Made by a program: the position numbers and the translations under genes. The notes below the pieces were generated by a model. The model saw nothing but the letters and a program-made list of their open reading frames with translations, was not told the origin of the DNA and ran no database searches. Below, piece by piece: positions 40,723-52,576 of a DNA stretch of 64,000 nt (positions are counted from its first letter, which is position 1; each line of letters begins with the position of its first letter). Source of the stretch: Cruorifilaria tuberocauda (taxonomy: Eukaryota; Nematoda; Chromadorea; Rhabditida; Onchocercidae); assembly GCA_013365365.1 (NCBI GenBank), contig JABVXU010000140.1, forward strand, positions 59,760-123,759, read 5' to 3'.

Positions 40723-43700
40723 TTACTGTTCTTTTCTTCCACTCCCTCCATTTATCGGCTTATCTTCAGTTGGAAATGACGTGAGAAATGGTATCTGAGG
40801 ATGACTCAATTGAGATTGCGTCCTTCGTGAGGAGTGTATTGTATCTTCATTTTCTTCTGTCACGTCCTCCAGGTGATGAGGCTCGTTGACAATGTTTATT
40901 GAATCATGTGATGCACGCGCTGATAACGTCGAGCGAAATGGCAAGTATAAATAATCACCTATAAAAATCGAAGATTTGTTTTAATAATAAAATGTGAAAA
41001 ACCGATAAATTGCATCTTCTATTATTACAAATAATCATTCACGATTATAATTATAAATTTGAACACTTTGACCTAAGCTAAATCGTCGCCTTGAATGAGA
41101 AACATCTACGGCCTGTAAATCGGTTCTGCACTGATCATTTCGTAGCAGTTCTTTATCGACAGTATTTTCAGCTTCACTCACTGATCTAAAAATTTGTATT
41201 AAAAAAAAGACTATAGAAATATTTTTGAAATGATCTTTTTCATTCTTTCGCCATTTCGATAAAGAAAAATGTGAGAGAAGCAATCAAATAATGTTGGAAA
41301 GATAAGGTTTACCTTCCCCATGAAGCTGCTCTTAGCAAATAATCCAGTGGACTTCGCGTTGAATCCGTGTTATGAGGTAACGGCATCATTTCGATTTTTC
41401 TGTCGTCTGATAATCTGAAATTGATGGTATTCATGGATAAAATAATTTCAATTTATGACAAATTTCATTGCCATAGTATGTTTCTAATCCCAAAAATGTT
41501 TCGCACACTTCAAAAATGGCTAATAAAATAAAAATTAAAAACAATGGAAATTTTGCAGTCCAAAATGTTTCTTAATTTATTGGTTTTTATTTCTTATAAT
41601 GCACGTTTGATGTATTTTAAATTAAACACATTGATAAAATAACAACTACCAGCACATTCGTTGTCCATAAAGTTGAATACCGTTAACTTCTTGATTTAAA
41701 CAGTTAAAATTTAAAAACTTGAAGAATGATAGTTTAAACTTGTAAATGCATCCCATCCATTATATTATGGAAGTGATTTCATAAAAGTTTTCAAGACTTT
41801 TTTGAAGCCTATATAAAATATAAAATGAATAAAATTTCTGACTGATATTTAAAGAAATTTCATTTTTTTTGGAAAGAGAAAAAGATCGATAAGATAGCCT
41901 GATATGCGCGAGAGAACCAGTGATAGTATTCATATGCCGTTCAAATATCATTGATTGTTGTGTGTAGAGTGGTTCAATAGGCCCTTCCCAAAATGGATCT
42001 TTTTTAATTGCTGGTGGCTGGTTATAACCCAAATCAACAATCATTAAGCCCACCTGAAATCATTTTTTGCATAAGCAAGTGATTTGACATCATTTTCTAA
42101 CTCAAAAAATTTATTACTTACTTGCAATTAAGAATTAATTCCTTATGAATAACTGATTAAAGCGTGAAAAAAGGTTTAAAGAGAAACATTCTCAGGAATT
42201 GTTTAATAAAAGAAAGACTAGAATTCATTTCAATTTCTGATTTAATATTTTGTTTCCAAAATAAGTACTTTTTTAGTTTACACTATCGCTAAAATAATCA
42301 AGGAAAATTGAGGTAAGTTGCATTTTGTTTATTCAAAGATTAATAAATAAGATTTCCGAATTTATTTATAATTCAAATAATATTTTTTAATAACTTCTGC
42401 TGTTTGTGGTATAAAAAATAGATTTAAATAATAAAGTATTCGAAAGTAAAAAATGAAGTTTTAGCCAAATTTAATTTTCCAAAAATTTTAAACAAACAGC
42501 AAGGTTTTTATCGAGTAGAAAATTGCATTCAAAGTCGTCGTCGTCTTCGCCAAATGGATTCAATATCACTTCAGCTACTTTTAACCATCCCATATAAAAA
42601 ATAAATTGCAAAACAGACATAAATGGAAAAAATGCATCAACCTGAAATTGAGATTTTCTTAATGAAGATATAAGTGTTCGGCCTAGAAACATATTCAACT
42701 ATTGCGAATCCTCAGCATGTTTTATGAAAAACTCGTTCACTTTAGCTTTACAATCCATGACTTTTGATTTGTTAATTTTATTTCGATTGCGGCTTGACTA
42801 AATGTAGTTTGAAAAGACATGGTAATAATGAAGAAGTATCAACGGTTTCTTTCTGGTCTAATTAAAATTGGAAATTAAAAGGTCGAATCATTTTCAAATG
42901 ATTTGAAATAAATTGTAACATTTAGAAATTGATAATTTACCTCCTGGTGTCTGTAATCATCGATTAAACCGCCTGTTACAATTTATTTCAGAGTATGCAA
43001 TGCAATATTCAGTGAGAATAGATAGAATTGAACGGATAATTCCATGTTTTAAAGCAAGTCAACCTTTGCAATGCGAAAATTTCTTCATATGTTAAATTTC
43101 TTTAAGTGAAAATAAAATTCATGATTGAAGCTTACTTTAGATCTATTAGGTGCTTCAGCTGAAATAATATGCTGTCGTGATATGGTACAAACAAGAAAAT
43201 ACAAGTGAACGCCAAGGACAACAATTTGAGCATACATGATGGGCAATGGCACCCAATCGAAATTATACAAATTTGCCATATTTGTACGAAATCGTTTGAT
43301 TTCCTGAGAAAATTTTCGTTTTTTAAATGGTTAGTACTCCCGTTCCACTAGGTGTGTTTATTATCATTTTCATTTTAATTGTCTTATTTATATGCATTTA
43401 CTTATTTTCTTACTCATATTTATAATTATGCTTTTATGTTCATTTAATTGTTTACTTATGAATTTACTATTTACTGTAATAATTTTATTCACTCAATACA
43501 CATATATTACATTTAAAAAATTTTTTAAATTAACAAGCAAAAAGTTTAAATTTTAGCCTTTTTTTCAAAATTTTCCTTCCTTTTCGAATATAAAAATTGA
43601 ATTTTGGTTTTTTTCGTCAAAATTTCTGGGACGAAAGAAAGATATCGTAAATAAATAAGGGAAGAGTAACTTACTTCGCTAACTTTCCGCTGCAACCAAT

Positions 43701-45437
43701 CGCTTGCAATTTTTTGCTGTTGTCGCGCATCGTCGCAAATCGCCAAAGCCCATTGAAATGGGACCCAATGTTTATCATAACGATAGTGAAGTTCATCTAA
43801 TTTAGCTTTTTCATGTGACATCATAAATCCTAAATAATAATTTGACGGAATTTTGGTAATTTCTATCATTTTCAAATATTACAGTATTGTAATGATCCAA
43901 ACAAATCGCCTGAATTTATTTAAACTATACTATGTTACTTTCATGTTACTTAAAATTATTGCCATCATTACCTGATTTGATAGATTATTGTAATTAGATA
44001 GGACTTATCACACTTAATTCAAGGTATAATTTAATAATACAGCTGTATGATAGGAATTCGTTTCTGATTTAATGCAATCTATTTTACTATCATCACAGTT
44101 GTGGGTGAAGCTCCAACAAAAAATTTATGAAAACAAAAAATGATAAGAGAAATTTAGCAGTAAATCAAATATATCAAATTATAAACTACGGGTTAAATTT
44201 TAAAATTCATTTAATTTTTCATCTATCCGTATTTCTCTTTAATGGAAAAAGTGAACAATTATTTATCATCTGGTGGTGGAAAAACGTGACTTTCCTAAAG
44301 AAACCTGCAGCGACGACGGAATCCAATGTCGGAAACCGTTTTCGTACTTTCATACTAATATCACGAAAAACAAGTGCTTGCGACAAGACACAGTAACGCA
44401 CAATGTTGCGGCGCATTTTCCGTGATCTTTCGTCATCACCGCGTACATAAGCCGCTGTCATCAATGCTATGCTGCAAAGATTTTTCAAATGTAATTCAAT
44501 TTATGCGTTGTGAAAACCTTCCTTGGAATCAGTAGGAAATATGCAAAATAATTGAGATAAATTATCCAATATTCTAGACTTTTTTAAACTGATTGAACAA
44601 TATTTTCAGGTATAAAAATATGTTGTAATGTTGAATTGTAAAAAATTTTGAAAAAAGAACAAAAGGAAGAATAGGACGAACTTATCAATGTATCCAATAT
44701 TATCAAAGAAATTGATCCATCGATTCAAAACAGATGTGACAAAAAAGCCAAGCATAAAATCAAGCGGTATTAAATTCAATTTTTCATCCAACAAATGAGC
44801 AATTCTTTCAAAATCTCTGCAAAATCATCGCTGAAATTAATTACTAGACATTTAAGCTAATTAAAATACATGAACTACTGAAAAACTGTTTGATTAACTG
44901 AAAAGAAAAGTATACATTCATAACGTGCCTTACGTGTTCATCTTACTAATCGTTCCTATAAATTCATTACATTGCTAAGTCATTGCGACATTTTTACGTA
45001 AGCAAAGTCGTTTCTCTTCTAACATATCCACGAATTTCGCTCTTATGTTTTATTCAATCAAATTCGATATTAGAATAATGATATTGGAAGTTAGAGTTTC
45101 ACGGGAAGAAAAACTTGAAAAATTTTAACCTAAAATTTTTTTGATTTTACTCGCTTTGATCCAATCTCTGAGAAATCGCAGCAGTTGCATTTCAATTAAA
45201 ATTTTCAAATGAGAATTTTTCTTTTCAATTTTCAAAATCAGCGTAAATCAAATCATGCCTGATTTGTTTAGGCGATAACAATTTCCGATAAATAATACCA
45301 ATGGTAAAATAAAGTAACAACCAAATAACAAGTTCGAAGGTAACCGATTTCCAAACACTTCCGCGCCACCGAAACAATAGCTTGAACAATGTCCATGGTC
45401 GGGATGTCGATACAGCCAAATTATATTTTACTGTCAT
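40723..45437 (-). CDS. Bestrophin chloride channel, copy A
   Basis: Ca2+-activated anion channel of the plasma membrane. Ten exons, 5' to 3': 45437-45259, 44816-44682, 44471-44305, 43829-43675, 43303-43136, 42641-42498, 42053-41899, 41414-41313, 41185-41073, 40958-40723; 1,554 nt, 517 aa. The start MTVKYNL, the first-helix region (RWRGSVWKS), the neck segment LIPLDFMLGFFV, RWINFF, and [20 protein letters not shown] are diagnostic. The acidic Ca2+-clasp cluster falls at residues 300-304, the same numbering as human BEST1. The C-terminal third is a divergent, Ser/Arg-rich cytoplasmic tail. Introns 1 and 7 appear to use GC donors (AG|GCATGA and AG|GCTATC), placed by exact homology with copy B, which has GT at both. 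It lies head-to-tail with copy B 1.2 kb upstream. Confidence 0.92.
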
Positions 45438-46633
45438 CCTTTAAACAAATCAAACAATTTTTACTCCTTCTTCTGTTTTTAATTCCAATTGTAAATCTCT
45501 GATAATTCATCTAATCAATATGATTTGATTGAAACAATTTCAATAATACTTTGCTTATGAAATCGTTATGGAAGAAAGGAGGAAAAAGTTTGTTATTGTA
45601 GAAAGTAAAGTAATTGGAATTTTAGATCTTTGGTTCAAACGGACAAAAGAAAGAATTCTTAAAAATAATATTTGTTACCAAGCAAAAAAATTTGTTAGCT
45701 AAAACAAACTAATGATTTATGATTGTCGAAAACATTTTAGCATAAAAAGCTAAAATAAACAAACGAGACAAAAAAGGAAAGAAAGAGAGAGAGAAGCCAG
45801 TGGTGAGAAAATGGTATTGATATAACGTATGATAATGACACACAGGTAGATTTTAAAAGATGAAATGATGTCATATTAAAATATAAGAAAATGTTTACAA
45901 GAATGAGTCAATTCGGTATTGTAATGGTAGACAAAACAGTTGCCGAAGGTTAAAGGTTAAAAGAACTAAACAAATTTTATCAATTATCACTTTTCTCAGT
46001 CAAAATTCAAAAGAAAAAGGAAAAGATCAAATGGGACGATGAAATTAAGCAAAGTTTTCTTGTTGAACGGAATTATGTTTGCATATAAACTTGCAAATGT
46101 TAAATTTTTGTCAACAAAATTCATTCTTCGTTTGGCCAATTATATTTAAATTAAAACATTTTAGAGAATTGAATAAATTCCAAAATAAACATGACAAAAT
46201 TATCACAATTACCATGATTGCAATTTCCACTCATATTAATTTATTTTTCTAGTCAAATTGATCAATCCTCCTTCTTACCCAAATTAATCAAGATAATTAT
46301 TATTTTATTCTATAAATTGCGGAAGGAAAAACTGTTTTGAAAAAATACTGAAACTGCAAGAAGCAGTATTGGGTTTTTTGGTTTAATTTTATTGATCAAT
46401 TTACTTTCCCCTTGTAACAACATTTAATAGCACAGCAAGTATCAAAACAACAGTACAATGCCATTTACAACGTAACGATAAATGTTTCAGTCGAAATTTT
46501 ACCAGATTCGGTGAACTCCTCAAAGTTATCGATTAGAGTTAAATAGTTTTTGTAGAATTTCATGAATATGTTTTAAAAATTTACGTTTTAAGTTTTATGC
46601 TAAGTAATTAAAGGAGATATTGAGAGATATGAA
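45438..46633. other. Spacer between the two bestrophin copies
   Basis: About 1.2 kb of AT-rich sequence holding the 3' flank of copy B and the promoter side of copy A. No gene is seen. Separate promoters seem likely, though the same-strand tandem arrangement would also allow polycistronic transcription with trans-splicing; nothing in the sequence decides this. Confidence 0.5.
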
Positions 46634-49600
46634 TTATTTAAGTGATGATTTATTTCCTAAGTTAAGTTGAGGATATGATTTCTGCCTACGGACAGTTATC
46701 TGAATATCACCAGAATTTACATCATTTGATGAAACACTTCGTCGTCGAGTTACTGTTTGTGATAAGGTATCGACATCTCTAATTTGTACCTCATCATTCC
46801 GCGATCTCCCGTTATTCACGGAGCTGTGCTTAGCGGCAGCAGAAGTATTTTCAATGGCGGTATTTTTTCTGCTGGTGGCTTCTTCTGTTTCCTCTTCCAA
46901 ATCTTCCAGTTTATGTATTACTGACGTTTGTGACAACGTAAGATGGCCCGAATGTCGGCCATCACCAGCTGTGTTAACTGATAAATGTTTCAACGTAAGT
47001 GGCAAGTCTTCATCTAAAAATTTCAATAAAGTTTTTAAGCTTAACAAAGACACAATGGATATCTGTTAAGTGTAGCAAAATTTGAAAAAGCTCACATTTA
47101 GAAATGATTTTACGATTTGTAATTTAGTTCTCTTTTTCCTTCTCATCATACTTCATTCTAATTTTATTCAAGATGATAAAAATGTTTGCTGTTGAGATTA
47201 AACTTTGCAAATGATCGCTTTCACTTCTTCATCTCATATGCTTACCTGATAAATTAATATTTGGATTATCATAAGATTCATTGATAATAGTTTCCAGAAC
47301 TCGATTTAAACTGCTTCGGCGACTTTCATTGTTATTTATCCATTTTGAATGACCTTTTTCCAGTCCTGATAATTCATCCACACTTTGATTCGTCTTGCCA
47401 CCACAGTCATCGACATTTTGACTTGTATTGAAATGTGAATGGCTTAATGACCTAGAACATAACCTTTGACATAATGCAAGTGATGTGATATTTGTGCACA
47501 ACAATAATGATTCCTAATATCAGCAAATAATAGACAAAAAACTAATATTATTTCTATCGTAATATAAAAAAATAAAAGCACTGGAAGATAAAACTTCCAA
47601 ACGAAATGAACATATCTTTCTGAAGATAAAAAATATTTTAAATTAAATTTTTATGTGTAATAATTACCTTACCTACCAAATTTCTGACGAACAATGTTCA
47701 TAATGCCACCATGGTGATCACTCCTAAAATTCAAATCTCTTGAAAGTGAGGAGAAGAAATGCCTCACCGTCAGAGATCTTATGACTGTTCGTTTCATGTT
47801 CATTTTTTTGAACTCATAATGATCGCATGATATTAAAACAAAATACTCAAATCAATTGAACCAACAATTTTCCAATCTTTGACCGTTTTGTAAATTTATA
47901 GAAATATTATTGCTTAGATGATAATTTCTCGTTGCAATCATTTTTTTATAGTTACTACCTCATATTTGTGATATTATTATATCAATTCTCAAGATAATGT
48001 AATGACCGTTTTTACTTACTTTCCTCCACGTAAACTGTGTCGCATCGAACTTCTTAAAAATCCCGAAATTGAATAGGGATTATCGATTTCTTGCGACAAA
48101 GGCAACATTTTAATTTTTCTGTTTTGATCAACCAACCTGAAGAAATTTTTATATAATAATAGAAGCAGCGATTTAAATTTTGAATTAAACCCAGAAGAAG
48201 ATGTGAAAAAAACGAATACGCACCGAACATTTGCAGTTGAACCTGTTAAACCAGAAAGTCGATACTCTCCACGGGCTGATTCCGCCGAATATAACGGCTC
48301 AATTTCGGTCTCACTCCAAAAAACATCTTTAAGTAACGCTGGTGTCTTGTTGCATCCATCATCCACGATTGTCAAGCCTACCTAAAAGTAGTTGAAAACG
48401 CTTCCCAGGAATTATTTTTTGTTATTCACGTTTAATTTTCAATTGCTTAAAATTTTATTTCATTTATTCCTCTGACTGTATACGAGTATATCTATTGACC
48501 TGTTCTATCTTCCTTAAGGAAGTGACAAGAAAAAATTACGCTAAGATTCTTGTCGAGAAGAAAGTTGCATTCAAAGTCGTCGTCATCTTCACCAAACGGA
48601 TTCAACATTGCCTCTGCAACTTTCAGCCATCCCATATAGAAAACAAACTGAATAATAGTCATCACCGGAAAGTAAATATCCAACTGTAACGGAATATTTC
48701 ACAGTTAAATATAGTAAATGGGCCAAAGTGAATTTAGATTTGTCAGTAAGCTGATTTATATTTAGTGGCTATATTGCTAATTAATGAAGGATTTTATGAT
48801 GAAAAATTCCATTTGTGCCCTGTTGCTATGGTTGAGCTTATTGAAGGAATAGAGATGAAATAGTTATATCTCAAATGAATACCTTCAATATTCCCATATT
48901 AAATTTAGATTTAAAATTTTAATACTTTTTGTCATGAGAGATTGACCTGAAAACAAATCGTAACAGTTGCGGATACATAATTGGCATAAAGTATTAACCG
49001 TAGATTTATTTCGTGCTTTTTCACTTGTGATATACTGCCTAGCAATGGCACCAACAAGAAAATATGTATGAACAGCTAAGACAATTAATTGCGGATACAT
49101 GATTGGCAACGGCACCCAATCAAAGTTACATAGAATTGCTAAATTTGTTCGAAATACTTTAATTTCCTGAAAATATCAGTTTAAATCAATGAGGAGAAAA
49201 AATTTGTTAATTTATCGCTGATAACTGTGTATCTTAATATCTGACAACTATGATCAACAGAACAAATGTTATTTGCAAAACACAAACTAAAAGAATATTT
49301 AATAAATATTCCAAGTAGTAGAATTATTTTATCATAAATCATAATTTAAATATTTCAATTAAACAGAGAAAGTACAATATACTAGCAGTTATAAATTTTA
49401 CTGAAATGATTGAAATGATGTTTAATTAAGTTAAATTTTTAAAGTATTTCAAAATTTTCTTCGAGAAGAAATTTTTGGTCTCTTTACAATGAAATTTTGT
49501 AAATAAATCAAAAGCGGTTTAGCTATATAAATGAATGTCAAATGGACAATTTGTGATCAATCTTGAACTGATTCAGCAAAATGAATCACTTACTTCACCA

Positions 49601-51483
49601 ACTTTCTCAAGCAAAACATCACTGGAAATTTTTTGCTGATTTCGTGCTTCCTGACAGAGTGATAATGCCCACTGGAATGGCATCCAATATTTAGCATAAC
49701 GGTATTGGATCGCATCATATTTCTCCTTTTCGTGTTTCATCATGAAACCTATCATTTCCAATATTTTGCTTTCTATTACTCATAAAATTAAAGGTCACTT
49801 AAGCTTGTCACATCCTCCTAACTATGCAAACGATATTGTTCATTTGTGGAAGATAGGAAATATTCAAATGTTGTAAAATCAAACTTTACAAAAAGAATCA
49901 TGTATTGTGCAACTTTTCACTGCACTTCGAAGAAACAGATCGTCCATGAGCGTTGAATGCTGTGCTAAATGATGGATGCGCTAAATTTCGATTACTTCTC
50001 GGTTCAACTAAGAACAATACCTGCGGCGACCAATGCTTCGATGGTTGGAAACCGTTTCCGTACTCGCATACTGATATCACGGAAAACGAGCGCTTGCGAT
50101 AGAACGCAGTACCGAATGATGTTTCGGCGTAGCATTCGTGATCGATCATCCGAGCCTTTCACATATGCTGCTACCAGCAAAGCTATACTACAAAGAATAA
50201 GTCTACTACTATTTTTCAGCTTTGAAGTAATCGCAAAGTCGCAAAATGGATAGCTTTTTCCCGGAACTCTGCTCAGTGCAGTGCCCGAAAAGCTTTGTGA
50301 TGACACAAATTTCCTGTTAATTGATACAGTTCTAATTGTCACCGATACTAATTATGAAACTGTTGCAAAAAATTTTTCCAAAAACTTCACTCGCCTATAA
50401 TAAATATTGTTTTGATAAGAAGTCTAAAATCCATTGATTTTACAAACTAAATGAGTAAATAAAAGATAAAAATTTATGCTCTTATTAAGATGAAAAAGTA
50501 AAAGAAAAAACCAGAATAGAGTAAATTTTCCAAAGTAAAAAAACATTCAGGAAGAATTCAAAAAAAGCCATTTGTTAATCTAAATGAATTCCGAAACCAA
50601 CTTATCAATGTAGCCAATATTTACGAAAAAATTGATCCATCTTGATAGAACGATTGTGACAAAAAAGCCGAGCATGAAATTCAGTGGAATATAATTCAAT
50701 TTTTCATCACAGTAATCAACGAATTGCTCGAATGTGCTAAAACAGTTAGTGTTAGTGAGAAGGTATAAGATGGAAATAGAACTATTACTGAAATTGTGAT
50801 TGCTCTGACAGTCATCCATATTATTCGCAATTTCTGCATTTCATCAAACTTCCTTCTTAAACAATAATAGCTAGTCATAGCTGTCAAAAACTATTTCATT
50901 TAATTTGCCAAACGTTTAATTGTTAATAGCTCAGAAATAATTTCAGACTAATGCTAATAGATTGGAAATAATTTCAACATGCAATCTAAAACTAGTCACT
51001 CATGACATAATACCGTTTTTAGCTTGAAGCCTTTCCAAATATACATTCATCATTTTTCATCGTCAAACAATAATTACTTTTTTGATATCATACTAAGAAG
51101 GATGCTCAAGTTAAGTTCTTCGAAAAGAATCTGTCTTCCGATCGCACGATATGAGTTTCTTTTCGGTTAGTTTTAGAGTTTGGTATTTAATTCTCCGGTG
51201 TATTTTCTTGAATGATTAAAATCAAAGTTAAATGCTGCATGCTTATTTCTGTTAAAGAGATGTAAAATTATATTGAAAGACACGTAGAATTATATGTGAT
51301 GTACCTAACTTGTTCACTAGTTAAAGCAACACGGTATATCACTGATATTACTGCAAATAATACCAGCCAAACAAATAATTCAAGAGTTATCGATTTCCAT
51401 ATACTTCCACGCCACCGGAATAAAAGTTTGAATAAAGTCCAGGGCCGGGAAGTTGACACATCCAAGTTATATTGAACAGTCAT
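46634..51483 (-). CDS. Bestrophin chloride channel, copy B
   Basis: Tandem paralog of the downstream bestrophin. Eleven exons, 5' to 3': 51483-51305, 50736-50602, 50187-50021, 49748-49594, 49166-48999, 48683-48540, 48381-48224, 48136-48020, 47723-47673, 47451-47246, 47013-46634; 1,860 nt, 619 aa. Exons 1-6 have exactly the same lengths as in copy A (179, 135, 167, 155, 168, 144 nt) and exon 7 is one codon longer. Key segments are [53 protein letters not shown] and [11 protein letters not shown] (acidic cluster at 300-304). It carries an extra 51-nt exon ([17 protein letters not shown]) and a longer C-terminal tail rich in Ser, Asn and Glu, with RRSS and RRRSVSS sites that look like basophilic kinase targets. 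All donors are GT. A long TG repeat sits about 160 bp upstream of the ATG. Confidence 0.93.
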
Positions 51484-51642
51484 CCTGTAAATTGCATTTT
51501 ATGAGAGCTTCCGCTTAGCTATGATGATTTCACCGCTCCACGATTAACCATCACCTTTTTCAATTCTATTCGAAAACTTCCGTCATTAATAACACTTCCC
51601 CTTTCCTTCCAAACAGAATTCTTAAACAGCGATAAGAAGGCA

Positions 51643-51657
51643 GTGTGTGTGTGTGTG

Positions 51658-51721
<64 letters not shown>

Positions 51722-51725
51722 CGTT
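51643..51725 (+). repeat. (TG)n microsatellite with regular CG interruptions
   Basis: About 83 bp of alternating TG. The only breaks are TGCG steps with C at 51664, 51694 and 51722, spaced 30 and 28 bases. Alternating purine-pyrimidine sequence can adopt Z-DNA. It lies about 160 bp upstream of the bestrophin B start codon. Confidence 0.97.
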
Positions 51726-52524
51726 TGTCCTCAATTTCCTTATTTCTTATCGTTTTCTGAAGGCAGAATTTCAGATTTCCAATTTTTTCTAATTTTTATT
51801 GGAAATCATTTTGGTTTTTCCTTCTCTTAATGACAGTGAATGAATCGCCATCCATTTTGCATCATATTTCTATCAAATCTTTTCAGATTTCAAACTTCCT
51901 CTTCGATCAATCAATCTTGAAGTGCTGATGCAATTTCAAAATTACAATATATTTGTACAATTTTTCTCCTTACTGCATTTATTTGTTGTTTAAGCTGATC
52001 AATTCCCCTTCGCACATCTTATCAAGAATGCTTGCGACATATTCGTTAATTTTTTCAAAAATTAAAGATAACTATTTCATGTCAACCGATAAAGAAATTA
52101 TGAACAAATTTTCATTTAGCAAATATTACCTGAAGAAATCGTAACATATGATATTAAAGAAACAACTATTATTAACTTAATGCTGGCATACGGAAATGCT
52201 GTAGGTTTAAAATTTCACTAAAACGACCAAAACAGCTTATCACATTTAATTGTTTTAGATCAATTAATATTTCCATGAAATGTTGTTGGCTCGATATTCA
52301 AGTGAACAGAAAGTGAAGAGAAAGAGAAAAAATGGTTGCATTAATTGAATTTTTTTGATAACATAAAAGCTGAATTTATGAAGGAAACTTGTAAGGAAAT
52401 ACAAATATTGAGCGTAAGAACATTTGTGTGGTTAAATAAATCATGTTTATAAATTTATGAATTGTACTGTACACTGAGAAGAGGAAATGCTTGATATTCC
52501 CTTATATTTCAGATTTCCAAATAA

Positions 52525-52576
52525 CCCTCCCTCTCTCCTCTTTCCTTTCTCTCTCTCTCTTTCTCTCTCTCCCTTT
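52525..52576 (+). repeat. CT-rich microsatellite
   Basis: A pyrimidine tract of CCT, CTTT and (CT)n units, similar in type to the tract at 22.4 kb and the complement of the one at 8.2 kb. Confidence 0.9.

Noticed and set aside
45259..45280. GTTATC as the donor of bestrophin A intron 1
   Set aside because: Phase-compatible, but it would delete about seven residues that align with copy B and shift the acidic cluster from positions 300-304; the GC donor fits better.
51519..51830. Open frames with Thr-His or Val-Cys repeats
   Set aside because: They are translations of the TG microsatellite.
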